Notes under the pieces: generated by a model | What the model was told of the DNA's origin: nothing | Seen by the model: only the letters and a program-made list of their open reading frames with translations | The model's database searches: none | In this document: positions 9,413 through 17,756 of the stretch, piece by piece | How positions within the stretch are numbered: the stretch's first letter is position 1 | How the letters are laid out: each line of letters begins with the position of its first letter | Made by a program: the position numbers and the translations under genes | NCBI RefSeq assembly: GCF_003945385.1 | Contig: NZ_AP018920.1 | Coordinates: 2,418,001-2,482,000, forward strand | DNA: 64,000 nt | Source of the DNA: Pseudonocardia autotrophica | GTDB taxonomy: Bacteria; Actinomycetota; Actinomycetes; Mycobacteriales; Pseudonocardiaceae | Direction of reading: 5' to 3'

Positions 9413-9565
9413 CCGTACAGGTGATCCGACGGGGAGACGGCGGGGCAAGTCCGAACCGCCGATCGGGGGGCGGGCGAACGTCACGTCGGGCGGCGGCGGC
9501 CGGACGGCCGATGTCGGTACCGTCGAACGAGTCAGTGAATGTTCAACCATTGAGAGGTATGCCAC

Positions 9566-10024
9566 ATGCGCCCGCTCCCCGCGCCCGTGTCCGACATCGC
9601 CCTGCTGGTCGCCCGGATCCTGCTCGGCGTCGTGCTCGTCGCGCACGGTGTCCAGAAGCTTGGCGGCGGTGTCGGCGGTGTCGCCGAGGGCTTCTCCGGC
9701 ATGGGGATCCCGCTCCCGACGTTGTCCGCGCTGTTCGTGATCACCGTCGAGACGCTCGGCGGGCTCCTGCTGATCGCCGGTGCCGCGACGACCGTCGCCG
9801 GACTGGCGACCGTGGTCGCGATGGTGGGGGCCTTCCTGTTCGCGCACCTCGGGCTCACCGTGTTCGTGTCCGACGGTGGCTGGGAGCTGGTCGGCGTGAT
9901 CGCCGCGCTGGCCCTCGCGCTCGCCGCGGCCGGTCCCGGCCGGTTCTCGGTGGATCACCTGCTGGCCTCGCGCCGCGTCCCGGGCGCCGTGAGCGGTGGC
10001 CGGGTGGCCGCCCACCGGGCCTGA
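9566..10024 (+). CDS. DoxX family membrane protein
   Basis: A 152-residue protein with four hydrophobic helices and the DoxX hallmarks: ARILLGVVLVAHGVQKL in helix 1, the GFSGMGIP loop, and a helix-2 Glu (VITVETLGGLLL). DoxX-family proteins are inner-membrane partners of oxidoreductases and thiol-stress enzymes; a specific partner cannot be named here. The ATG is preceded by a GAGAGGT ribosome site at good spacing. A perfect 13-bp inverted repeat follows the stop. Confidence 0.9.
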   Translation: MRPLPAPVSDIALLVARILLGVVLVAHGVQKLGGGVGGVAEGFSGMGIPLPTLSALFVITVETLGGLLLIAGAATTVAGLATVVAMVGAFLFAHLGLTVFVSDGGWELVGVIAALALALAAAGPGRFSVDHLLASRRVPGAVSGGRVAAHRA

Positions 10025-10074
10025 TCCGAGCCGCTCGACGTCCTCGCCGCCGGGCCGGGGCGGGTGACGGATGA

Positions 10075-10113
10075 TCGCCCGGAGTGGTGTCCGATCTGTC
10101 CCACTCCGGGCGA
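10075..10113. terminator. Perfect 13-bp inverted repeat after DoxX gene
   Basis: TCGCCCGGAGTGG (10075-10087) and its exact complement (10101-10113) enclose a 13-nt loop, 50 nt after the DoxX stop and 18 nt before the next start. There is no T-tract. It can serve as an L-shaped actinobacterial terminator for doxX. It could also be an operator or 5'-UTR structure of the downstream gene. Confidence 0.5.
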
Positions 10114-10131
10114 TACGAGTACCGTTGAGGC

Positions 10132-10500
10132 ATGCTGTCGGCAGGTTCCCCGCGGACCGGCGCGGACCGTCGGCCCGTGATCAGGTGGGATGTCGCGCTG
10201 TCCGGGATCGCGCTGGCACTGACCGGCATGCTGGTCGCGCTCGGCGTGTTCGGCGGCATCTTCCTGATGGCCTTCCTGGACTATTGCCCGCCGAAGACCT
10301 GCAGCTCATCGCGGATCCTGGTGTCGGTGGCCGGATCATTGGTGGTCGCGGCCGCAGCCGGGATCGCGGGGCTCGCGATGACCGTGCTGCGGATCGTCGA
10401 ACGACGCGTGTCCTGGCCGTTCGCGCTGATCACCCTCGCGATCGTGGCCACGGCGATCGGTTTCGGCGCGGCCGACTACACCTCGGCGATCGGCTACTGA
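10132..10500 (+). CDS. Small membrane protein of unknown function
   Basis: 122 residues with three clear hydrophobic segments (~20-45, 62-82, 92-112) and a short loop carrying two cysteines (DYCPPKTCSSS, ~50-60) between the first two. The Cys pair could form a disulfide if the loop faces outside. I recognise no family. A GTTGAGG sequence precedes the ATG. The gene follows DoxX on the same strand but is separated from it by a perfect hairpin, so it may have its own promoter. Confidence 0.7.
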   Translation: MLSAGSPRTGADRRPVIRWDVALSGIALALTGMLVALGVFGGIFLMAFLDYCPPKTCSSSRILVSVAGSLVVAAAAGIAGLAMTVLRIVERRVSWPFALITLAIVATAIGFGAADYTSAIGY

Positions 10501-10649
10501 CGCCGGTCGGGGCTCAGCCGTCCCGGTAGCGCTTCCATCGTCGCCCCCGGTCACGCCGGACGAACCCCACGCCGTCCGGTGTGTCCATGGTGCGCCGAAT
10601 TGGGAAGACCCTATCAGAATTTCGTCGATCCTGATGATCCCGAAATGGC

Positions 10650-11015
10650 TCAGTTCTTCAGCCACGAGTAGGCGGTCTGCCGGGAGATCCCGAGTGCCTC
10701 GGACATCGCCCGGATCTCGCAACCGGCCTCCCGGCCGGCCCGGAGCAGTTCGCGCTGGCGGTCCCGCAGCTCCGCCATCCGGGCCCCGACCTCGCCCATC
10801 TCGACCAGCAGGTCGTCGGCGGCATCCGAGGAGCGGCGGTGCCCGACCCCCGGGCGGGGGTAGCCGCGGACGGCGCCGGCGTCCCAGACGCGCCGCCCGG
10901 CGTCGTCCGGATCGGGTAGCGGTGCGGGGGCCTGCCCGCGGCTCACGTAGGAGTTCCAGGTCCCCACCTGCACGCCCCACTGCTCGGCGCACTCGTCAGC
11001 GGTCCACGTCGTCAC
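10650..11015 (-). CDS. Helix-turn-helix DNA-binding protein
   Basis: 121 residues. The N-terminal part (TADECAEQWGVQVGTWNSYV) resembles a MerR/excisionase-like winged helix. A central coiled-coil-like helix follows (DDLLVEMGEVGARMAELRDR), then a C-terminal HTH (IRAMSEALGISRQTAYSWL) at the extreme end. This layout is typical of small actinobacterial site-specific regulators. The GTG at 11015 starts VTTWTADEC; an upstream ATG at 11048 would add 11 residues running into the SADH upstream palindrome. It is divergent from the SADH gene across 105 bp, so it could act on that promoter, though a dedicated regulator lies downstream. Confidence 0.75.
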   Translation of the reverse strand: MTTWTADECAEQWGVQVGTWNSYVSRGQAPAPLPDPDDAGRRVWDAGAVRGYPRPGVGHRRSSDAADDLLVEMGEVGARMAELRDRQRELLRAGREAGCEIRAMSEALGISRQTAYSWLKN

Positions 11016-11042
11016 GTGCGGCAGTGTCCCCGATTCCGCTGT

Positions 11043-11062
11043 GCCCACCCGAAGGGGTGGGC
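11043..11062. promoter_or_regulatory. Palindromic operator candidate upstream of SADH gene
   Basis: GCCCACCC-GAAG-GGGTGGGC is an inverted repeat with perfect 8-bp arms, centred about 69 bp before the SADH start. Its 16-bp core CCACCCGAAGGGGTGG differs by one central base from CCACCCGTAGGGGTGG upstream of the BVMO gene. The natural candidate binder is the LAL regulator encoded between the two enzymes. Confidence 0.7.
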
Positions 11063-11120
11063 CATGACGGCGCCGTGCTTGCCACTGTGGGTGCCGTCAC
11101 ATCGGACAGGGAGGTCCACC

Positions 11121-12185
11121 ATGAGCGGGACGATGCGTGCGTTCGTCATGACCGAGGTCGGCCGGACGGCCGTGGTCGAGAAGCCGATCCCGGTGCCCGG
11201 ACCGGAGGAGGCGGTCGTCCGGACGACCGCGGCCCTGATCTGCACCTCCGACGTGCACACCGTGAAGGGCGCGCTCCCGGTCGCCGACGGAGCGACACTG
11301 GGCCACGAAGCGGTCGGCGTGGTGCACGCGCTCGGCTCCGCCGTCGAGGGGTTCACCGAGGGACAGCGGGTCGCCGTCAACGCCGTCACCCCCTGTTTCC
11401 GCTGTGACTACTGTCAACGCGGCGACACCAGCCAGTGCGGCGGACCGCTCGGCGGGTACCGCTACACCGCGCAGATCGACGGCAACATGGCCGAGTACTT
11501 CATCGTCCCGGCGGCGAAGGGGAACCTGGCCCCCATCCCGGACGAGCTGTCCGACGAGAAGGCCGCCTACGCCTGCGACATGCTCTCCACCGGCATCATG
11601 GGCGCGGAGAACGCGGCGATCGAGATCGGCGACACGGTGGCCGTGTTCGCCCAGGGCCCGGTCGGGTTGTGCGCGACGATCGGCGCGCACCGGCTCGGCG
11701 CCGGCCGGATCATCGCCGTCGAGTCCCGGCCGGAGCGCCAGGCGCTGGCCAAGCAGTTCGGCGCCGACGACATCGTCGACTTCACCGCGGGCGACCCGGT
11801 CGAGCAGATCATGGACATCACCGGCGGGGTCGGTGTCGACGCCGCGATCGAGGCGTTCGGCTTCCCGCAGACCTTCGAGGCGTGCCTGCGGGTGACCAAG
11901 GCCGGTGGCCGGGTCTCCAACATCGGCTACCACGGCGAGAACCCGAACCCGCTGCAGATCCCGCTGGACGCGTTCGGTCTCGGGATGAACGGCAAGTCCA
12001 TCCGGACCGGGCTGTGCACCGGCGGCAACCTGCGCATGCAGCGGCTGTTCCGGCTGATGCTCTCCGACCGGGTCGACCCGACGCCGATGACCACCCACCG
12101 GTTCGGCTTCGACCGGATCGAGGAGGCATTCGAGCTGATGGCGTCCAAGTCCGACAACGTGATCAAGCCGCTGGTCACCTTCTGA
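11121..12185 (+). CDS. Zinc-dependent secondary-alcohol dehydrogenase (SADH-like MDR)
   Basis: 354 residues of zinc MDR alcohol dehydrogenase. Catalytic zinc ligands are C41 (CTSDVHTV), H62-E63 (GHEAVG) and D153 (CDMLSTG). Four structural-zinc cysteines are present (C92, C95, C98, C106), which clostridial secondary-ADHs lack. The Asp ligand, the NIGYHG segment, GLCTGGNLR and the C-terminal FDRIEEAFELM match NADP(H) secondary-alcohol dehydrogenases of the Clostridium beijerinckii type. It should oxidise a secondary alcohol to a ketone. The ATG has a strong AGGGAGG site. Upstream is the CCACCC palindrome shared with the BVMO gene, suggesting that this enzyme supplies the BVMO with ketone. Confidence 0.88.
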   Translation: MSGTMRAFVMTEVGRTAVVEKPIPVPGPEEAVVRTTAALICTSDVHTVKGALPVADGATLGHEAVGVVHALGSAVEGFTEGQRVAVNAVTPCFRCDYCQRGDTSQCGGPLGGYRYTAQIDGNMAEYFIVPAAKGNLAPIPDELSDEKAAYACDMLSTGIMGAENAAIEIGDTVAVFAQGPVGLCATIGAHRLGAGRIIAVESRPERQALAKQFGADDIVDFTAGDPVEQIMDITGGVGVDAAIEAFGFPQTFEACLRVTKAGGRVSNIGYHGENPNPLQIPLDAFGLGMNGKSIRTGLCTGGNLRMQRLFRLMLSDRVDPTPMTTHRFGFDRIEEAFELMASKSDNVIKPLVTF

Positions 12186-12231
12186 CATTCTCCGGGACCG
12201 TTGCGGGCCGATGACTGCGTACCATCGGTGC

Positions 12232-12249
12232 CCGGGCGGCGACGCCCGG
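12232..12249. terminator. Short GC hairpin between SADH and LAL regulator
   Basis: CCGGGCG-GCGA-CGCCCGG is a 7-bp perfect stem with a tetraloop, 46 nt after the SADH stop and 22 nt before the regulator start. It may partly terminate SADH transcription, or sit in the regulator leader. No T-tract follows. Confidence 0.4.
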
Positions 12250-12271
12250 TGATCCTCACGGAGGTGGGCCG

Positions 12272-14974
12272 ATGACGGCTCCGGAGCCGGCAGGTCGCAC
12301 GGTTCCACCCCACGTCTCCACGCGCTTCCGTGCGCCGACCCACGTGCACAACGTGATCGAACGCCGGCGCCTGCTCGACCGGCTGCGCGCCGACGGGGCG
12401 ACCCGGCTGGTCGTCATCCACGCACCGGCCGGATACGGCAAGACGACGCTGGCCGTGCAGCGGCTGCGCGAGGTGGAGTCCGGTGGCGCGCTGGTCGCCT
12501 GGCTCGGCCTGCACGACGACGACAACGCCCCGCACTGGTTCCTGTCGCACCTGCTCGGCGCGGTGCGCACGGTGCTGCCCGATGCCGAGGAGTCGCTGCG
12601 GGACCTCGCCGAGCTGATCGAGCAGAACGCCGAGGACACCCAGCGTTACGTGCTGTCCACGCTCCTGGAGCTGCTCGGCGCGGCCGCCGCACCGGTCGTG
12701 CTGACCTTTGACGACTGGCATCTGATCGACGACGCCGCGGTGCACCACGCGCTGGTGCACCTGCTCGACTTCGCCCCGTCCAACCTCTCGGTGGTGCTGA
12801 CCAGCCGGCGGCGCCCCCGGCTGCCGCTGTCCCGGCTGCGGGTGCGCGGTCAGCTGGTCGAGATCGACGCGGACGCGCTGCGCTTCGACCTGGCCGAGGC
12901 CCGCGAGTTCCTGGTCGAGCTGAACGGGCTCACGCTCCACGGCGACGACGTCGCCCGGCTCTCGGCGGGCACCGACGGCTGGGTCGCCGCGCTGCAGCTG
13001 GTGTCGCTGTCGCTGCGCGACTGCGCCGATCCGGAGGCGCTGATCCGCGGCTTCTCCGGCCGGCACCACTCGGTGGGGGAGTACCTGACCGAGAACGTCC
13101 TGGACGCGCTGCCGGCGGACCTCCTCGACGCACTGCTGACGACGTCGGTCTGTGACCGGCTCTGCGGTGATCTCGCGAGTGAGCTGACCGGGCGCACCGA
13201 CGGCCAAGCGGTGCTGGAGGAGCTGGAGATCCGCAACCTGTTCCTGCGGCCGCTCGACGACGAGCGTGAGTGGTTCCGCTACCACCATCTGTTCGCCGAC
13301 CACCTGCGACGACGGCTGCGGCGCGACCACCCGGACCGGGTCGCGGTGCTGCACCTGCGGGCGAGCGACTGGTTCGCCCGGGCCGGGCTCGCCCCGGAGG
13401 CGGTCAGTCACGCGCTCGCCGCGGGCGAGGTGGGCCGGGCCACCGACCTGGTCGAGCAGCACGCGATGTCGTTCGTCGAGCACAGCCGGATGGTCAGCCT
13501 GCTCGGGCTGATGAACCGGCTCCCGTCGACGGCCGCCGACGACCGTCCTCGCCTGCTGATGGCGGTGGCATGGGCGAACTGCCTGCTCCAGCGCACCGCC
13601 GCGGCGCAGGCCGCGCTGGACCTGCTGCGGTCGGCGCTGCCCCGGGGCGACGCCGGGATGGAGATCGAGGCGGACGTCGTGCAGGCGTGCATCGACATCT
13701 ACAACGACCGCACCGACCGGGCCGAGGGCCTGGTCCGGCGCAGCCTCGACCGGCCGTGGGAGCACCGGCCGTGGGTGGTCGCGGTCGGGGCGAACATCCA
13801 GACCTTCTGCGACTTCCATGCGACCCGGCACGGCATGGCCCGCGAACGCCAGCGCTGGGCGCGCCCGTTCCACGACCGCACGACCGGATCGTTCGCGGCC
13901 GTGTACGGGCGGTGCTTCGCCGGTATCGCCGCGTTGTCCCAGCTGGCCGTCGACGCGGCCGAGGAGCACCTCACCGACGCCGTCGAGCTGGCCAGGAGCT
14001 CGGCCGGGCAACGTTCGCACGCGGCCCGGCTGGCGGCCGCGATGCTCGGCGAGCTGCACTACATGCGCGGCCGGATCGACGCGGCCGAGCGGCTGCTGGA
14101 GGAGTGCGGAGAGCTGGGTGCGGAGAGCGGCGTCGTCGAGTTCATGGCCGCCGGGTACGCGCTGCGGGCCCGGGTCCGGGCCCGCCGCGGTGCCGTCGCG
14201 GAGGCCGCCGAGCTGCTCGCCGAGGGCGCGCAGGTCGCCGAGCGGCTCGGGCTCGTCCGGCTGCGGGCCGCGATCGGGGCGGAGCGCATCGTGCAGCTGC
14301 TCGACGCCGGCAAGGTCCGCGACGCCCGCCGGGTCGCACAGGAGCTGCCCGACGGATCGTGCCGGCACGGCGGGATCGCCGAGGCGATCGACCGGCTCCG
14401 CACCTCCTCGCTGGCCGCGGTGCTGTCCGCGGAGGGCGATCACGAGGGTGCGGCCGCGCTGCTGGAGAACCTGGTCGGAGCCGACACCGAACGCGGCTGC
14501 ATCCGGTCGGCGGCCGTGCTGTCGGTGCAGCTCGCCGGGGTGCAGGAACGGGCCGCGCTGCGGATGGCGGCCGAGCGGACGCTGGCCGGTGCGCTGGACC
14601 GGGTCCTCACCGAGCGGGTGCCGCAGATCGTCCGGGACGGCGGGCCGTCCGTCCGGGCGGTGGTGGAGCGGCTCGTCGTGCGGGCCAGGGCCGGTACCTG
14701 GCCGGTCGGCAGGTCACCGTTCCCCGAGCAGCTCGAGACGCTGCTCGGGGAACGGGTCGCCACCGTGACCACCGCGTCGGTGGATCTCACCGGCCGGGAG
14801 CTGGAGATCCTGCGGATGCTCGACGTCGGCCGGACCAACCAGCAGGTGGCCCGGTCGCTGTCGGTCACCGTGAACACGGTGAAGTGGTACCTGAAGAACA
14901 TCTACGGCAAGCTCGGCGCCGGCAACCGGACCGAGGCCGTCTCGGTCGCCCGCCGGCACGGGCTGCTGGCCTGA
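12272..14974 (+). CDS. LuxR-family LAL (MalT-type) ATP-binding transcriptional regulator
   Basis: 900 residues with full STAND/LAL architecture. The Walker A is APAGYGKTT (51-59) and the Walker B-like segment VVLTFDDWH is at ~147-155. An arginine/sensor NTPase region and a long helical TPR-like arm (~380-820) follow. The C-terminal LuxR HTH is at ~840-900 (LTGRELEILRMLDVGRTNQQVA, shown in part; then SVTVNTVKWYLKNIYGKL). Such regulators bind ATP and an inducer, multimerise and activate promoters. It lies between the SADH gene, 86 bp upstream on the same strand, and the BVMO gene, whose stop is 1 nt away. An ACGGAGG site precedes the ATG. It probably activates both enzymes through the shared palindrome. 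Confidence 0.93.
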   Translation: MTAPEPAGRTVPPHVSTRFRAPTHVHNVIERRRLLDRLRADGATRLVVIHAPAGYGKTTLAVQRLREVESGGALVAWLGLHDDDNAPHWFLSHLLGAVRTVLPDAEESLRDLAELIEQNAEDTQRYVLSTLLELLGAAAAPVVLTFDDWHLIDDAAVHHALVHLLDFAPSNLSVVLTSRRRPRLPLSRLRVRGQLVEIDADALRFDLAEAREFLVELNGLTLHGDDVARLSAGTDGWVAALQLVSLSLRDCADPEALIRGFSGRHHSVGEYLTENVLDALPADLLDALLTTSVCDRLCGDLASELTGRTDGQAVLEELEIRNLFLRPLDDEREWFRYHHLFADHLRRRLRRDHPDRVAVLHLRASDWFARAGLAPEAVSHALAAGEVGRATDLVEQHAMSFVEHSRMVSLLGLMNRLPSTAADDRPRLLMAVAWANCLLQRTAAAQAALDLLRSALPRGDAGMEIEADVVQACIDIYNDRTDRAEGLVRRSLDRPWEHRPWVVAVGANIQTFCDFHATRHGMARERQRWARPFHDRTTGSFAAVYGRCFAGIAALSQLAVDAAEEHLTDAVELARSSAGQRSHAARLAAAMLGELHYMRGRIDAAERLLEECGELGAESGVVEFMAAGYALRARVRARRGAVAEAAELLAEGAQVAERLGLVRLRAAIGAERIVQLLDAGKVRDARRVAQELPDGSCRHGGIAEAIDRLRTSSLAAVLSAEGDHEGAAALLENLVGADTERGCIRSAAVLSVQLAGVQERAALRMAAERTLAGALDRVLTERVPQIVRDGGPSVRAVVERLVVRARAGTWPVGRSPFPEQLETLLGERVATVTTASVDLTGRELEILRMLDVGRTNQQVARSLSVTVNTVKWYLKNIYGKLGAGNRTEAVSVARRHGLLA

Positions 14975-14975
14975 C

Positions 14976-16610
14976 TCACCGGCGTTCGAAGGCCGGATAG
15001 CCGTCCGCCGCCTCCTTCTCGCAGTGCTGCCGGTAGGTGCCGACGCCACCGATGTAGGACAGCAGCCGGCGCGGCTTCCCCGGCACGTTGGAGCCCAGGT
15101 ACCAGGACGTCGTGTTGACGACGATGGTGGCGCCCGCGGTCTCCTCGTGATGGGCGACCCAGGCTTCCTCACCTCGCTCGGTCGGCTCGATCGTCGACTT
15201 GCCCTCGACCCGCAGGTCCCGGATCGCCCGGGTGATCCACTCGGTCTGCTGCTGCAGGCAGGTCGTCATGTTGCAGAGCGCCGCCGACGGCGCCAGCGGG
15301 ACGGCGGTGGTCAGCAGGTTCGGGTAGCCGTGCTTGGCCAATCCCATCGTGGTCCGGATGTCGCGGCCCCACTCCTCGGCCAGCGACCGGCCGTCCCGGC
15401 CGCGGATGTCGATCCGGGTCAGCGCACCGGTGCCGGCGTCGAACCCGGTCGCCAGGATGATCACGTCCAGCTCCACGACGGCGCCGTCGGTGAGCTCGAT
15501 CCCGCCGGGAAGGATCCGGGCGATCGGGTTGTCCTGCACACCGATCAGATCGACGTTGTGCTGGTGGTAGACCTCCAGGTAACCGTTCTCCAGGGGTACC
15601 CGGTGGGTGCCGAAGCCGTAGTCGGTCGGCACCAGGACATCGATCAGGTGCTGATCACGCAGCCGTTCGCGCATCTTGTCCCGCACGAACTCCGAGATCT
15701 CCTCGGACACCTCCTCGGAGAAGAACATCTCCCCGAATCCGGCCAGCCACAGCTTCAGCGAGCCGTCCTGGTAGGTGTTCTCCAGGATCTCGAGCCGCTG
15801 CTCGGGCGTGCAGTCCGCCCAGGCGTGCTCGAAGTCGTACTCGAACCCGGTGAAGGTGTGCGGGATGGTCGCCTTCAGCTCGGCGAACCGCGCCTTGTAC
15901 GCCGCCTGCTCCGCCGGCCCGTAGCTCGGGTTCTTCATCGGCAGCACGTACTGCGGGGTCCGTGCGAAGACGGTCAGGTGCCCGACGTCCGGCGCGATGG
16001 TCTGGATCACCTGGATACCGGTGGCGCCGATCCCGACGACCCCGACCCGCTTCCCGGTCACGTCGAGGCCGTCCGCCGGGTACGACGAGGTGTAGACCAG
16101 CTGCCCGGCGAACGAGTCCTGCCCCTCGAACTGGTCGGTCAGTGGTGCCGACAGCATCCCGGCACAGCTGACGAAGAACTGTGTGTCGATGACGTGCCCG
16201 GCATCGGTGCGGACGGTCCAGCGACCCCGGTCCTCGTCGTAGTGCGCACTGGTGATCTTCGTGTTGAAGGTGATGTCACGGCGCAGGTCGAGCCGGTCGG
16301 TGACGTAGTGCAGCCACCGCTCGATCTCCGGCTGGCCGGGGAACTTCTCGCTCCAGCTCCAGTCGGTGTAGAGCTTCTCGTCGAACAGGTACTGATAGAT
16401 GTAGGCCTCGGAGTCGAACCGCGCGCCGGGGTAGCGATTCCACCACCAGGTGCCTCCGACGTCGCCCGCGGCGTCGAAGGCGCGCACGTTCAGCCCTTGC
16501 TCACGCAGCTGGTGCAGCTGGTAGAGCCCGGCGACGCCGGCGCCCAGGACCACCGCGTCGAGCTGCTCGACGGCGGTCGTGTCGGAATCGGTGGACGGAG
16601 ATGTCGTCAT
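14976..16610 (-). CDS. Flavin-dependent Baeyer-Villiger monooxygenase (CHMO-like)
   Basis: 544 residues with an FAD Rossmann motif (GAGVAG, 23-28), an NADPH motif (GIGATG, ~193-198) and the first BVMO fingerprint intact (GGTWWWNRYPGARFD, 52-66). The ATG-FDA motif (ILATGFDAGTG) and the C-terminal LGSNVPGKPRRLLSYIGG resemble cyclohexanone monooxygenase. The second fingerprint FxGxxxHxxxWP reads FAGQLVYTSSYP (167-178), with Tyr for both His and Trp, an uncommon variant. The enzyme should insert oxygen beside a ketone, giving an ester or lactone, using O2 and NADPH. The ATG has an AAAGGGA site. The gene is tail-to-tail with the LAL regulator and carries the shared palindrome upstream. Confidence 0.9.
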   Translation of the reverse strand: MTTSPSTDSDTTAVEQLDAVVLGAGVAGLYQLHQLREQGLNVRAFDAAGDVGGTWWWNRYPGARFDSEAYIYQYLFDEKLYTDWSWSEKFPGQPEIERWLHYVTDRLDLRRDITFNTKITSAHYDEDRGRWTVRTDAGHVIDTQFFVSCAGMLSAPLTDQFEGQDSFAGQLVYTSSYPADGLDVTGKRVGVVGIGATGIQVIQTIAPDVGHLTVFARTPQYVLPMKNPSYGPAEQAAYKARFAELKATIPHTFTGFEYDFEHAWADCTPEQRLEILENTYQDGSLKLWLAGFGEMFFSEEVSEEISEFVRDKMRERLRDQHLIDVLVPTDYGFGTHRVPLENGYLEVYHQHNVDLIGVQDNPIARILPGGIELTDGAVVELDVIILATGFDAGTGALTRIDIRGRDGRSLAEEWGRDIRTTMGLAKHGYPNLLTTAVPLAPSAALCNMTTCLQQQTEWITRAIRDLRVEGKSTIEPTERGEEAWVAHHEETAGATIVVNTTSWYLGSNVPGKPRRLLSYIGGVGTYRQHCEKEAADGYPAFERR

Positions 16611-16671
16611 CGACGGTCCCTTTCCTCGTCCGGTGAATGTGTCCGTGCACACACCATGCGAGAAACAGGGG

Positions 16672-16697
16672 AGGGGTGGTCCCACCCGTAGGGGTGG
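16672..16697. promoter_or_regulatory. Palindromic operator candidate upstream of BVMO gene
   Basis: CCACCCGTAGGGGTGG (16682-16697) matches the SADH-upstream core at 15 of 16 bases and is centred about 79 bp before the BVMO start. A third half-site, AGGGGTGG (16672-16679), precedes it. The region therefore reads GGGTGG, CCACCC, GGGTGG in alternating orientation and could hold two overlapping dimers of a regulator. The site is only 16 nt beyond the end of the nuclease gene. Confidence 0.7.
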
Positions 16698-16712
16698 CGG
16701 CCTGGGTTGGTC

Positions 16713-17756
16713 TCAGCAGGGCTTCCAGGTCTTCCCGCCGGGCGCGTAGCAGCGTGGCCCGGTGTATCCGGGCGGACCGCCGGACCCACCGGAGTCGCCG
16801 GAGTCGCGTGCCGCCGGGGCAGGCGCGGGCGCCGGGGCAGGAGCGGGCGCCGGCTCGGGCCGTTGCCGGGTGGCCGGCGACTGCCGGGGTGTGCTCGCGG
16901 TACCGCCGCCGGCTCCCGCCGAGGGACGCGAGCCGCTGGTGGGGGCGGGTGGTGCGGGCGGCGGAGGCGGCGGAGTGCGCAGCTCCCGGGCCTTCGCCCG
17001 GTGACCGTCGGCCCGCTCCTCGGCGGTTCCCGCGGCCGTTCCCACCCGCTGCGCCATCGCCGGGCGGTCGTCCCGGTCGCGGAACGCGGCCCACACCAGC
17101 CCGTCGCGTGGCGCGTCGGAGCCGAGCGCGGAGCGCAGTGCGAGTGCCGTCGCGGCGACCGCGGCCGCTCCGGCGGCGGCCGTGTCGGCCTGATCCGCGG
17201 TACTCGACCCGCCGAGTGCGGGCAGGCCCGCGACAGCCGCCTCGACGGCCGTGACCTGGCCGGGCACGGTGCACTCGATCTCCGGGTCGTAGAGGCCGTG
17301 GCCCGCGGCGACCGCCTCGGCGTGGGCCTGCTCGACCTCCGGCAGGAAGCGGTCGTTGGCGCCCACCTGCATCGGCAGGGCCAGGCCCGCGCGGGCCATC
17401 TCCGCGTTCACCAGGCGGCCGTCGTCGAGCCGGATCCCGGCGAGCACCCGGTCGTACCGGTCGGTCGTCTCCTCGTCGGTGAGGACCTCGACCTCGGTCC
17501 CGGCCGGCAGCAGCGACGCGAGATGCGCGGATGCCTCGGGTCCGAGGCACTGCACGTCCTCGTCGGGATGCACGGTCTCCGGGGTGTCGATGTTGAGCAG
17601 CCGGATCCGCTGCTCCCGGCCGTCGACGACGACGTCGATGGTGTCGCCGTCGACCACTCGGGACACGGTGGCCCGCGCCGCATCGCACCCGGTGAGCAGC
17701 CCGCCCGCCACCGAGGCCGTCAGCAGCATCGCTGCCGCCCGTACTGCACGCCGCAC
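16713..17756 (-). CDS. Thermonuclease-family (SNase-like) lipoprotein
   Basis: 347 residues. A lipoprotein signal with lipobox LTGC (acylated C24) is followed by an SNase/OB-fold domain (~28-170). Catalytic residues match staphylococcal nuclease: R52 and E60 in IRLLNIDTPE and R103 in DRYDRVLAG, with Ca-binding Asp in VVDGDTI (36-38). After it comes an Ala-rich spacer, a Pro-rich linker with a PA repeat (16818-16858), and a C-terminal Cys pair motif (CYAPGGKTWKPC). It probably degrades extracellular DNA/RNA at the cell surface. The GTG start is set by an ideal AGGAGG site 5 nt upstream. It lies upstream of the BVMO gene on the same strand. Confidence 0.9.
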   Translation of the reverse strand: MRRAVRAAAMLLTASVAGGLLTGCDAARATVSRVVDGDTIDVVVDGREQRIRLLNIDTPETVHPDEDVQCLGPEASAHLASLLPAGTEVEVLTDEETTDRYDRVLAGIRLDDGRLVNAEMARAGLALPMQVGANDRFLPEVEQAHAEAVAAGHGLYDPEIECTVPGQVTAVEAAVAGLPALGGSSTADQADTAAAGAAAVAATALALRSALGSDAPRDGLVWAAFRDRDDRPAMAQRVGTAAGTAEERADGHRAKARELRTPPPPPPAPPAPTSGSRPSAGAGGGTASTPRQSPATRQRPEPAPAPAPAPAPAPAARDSGDSGGSGGPPGYTGPRCYAPGGKTWKPC

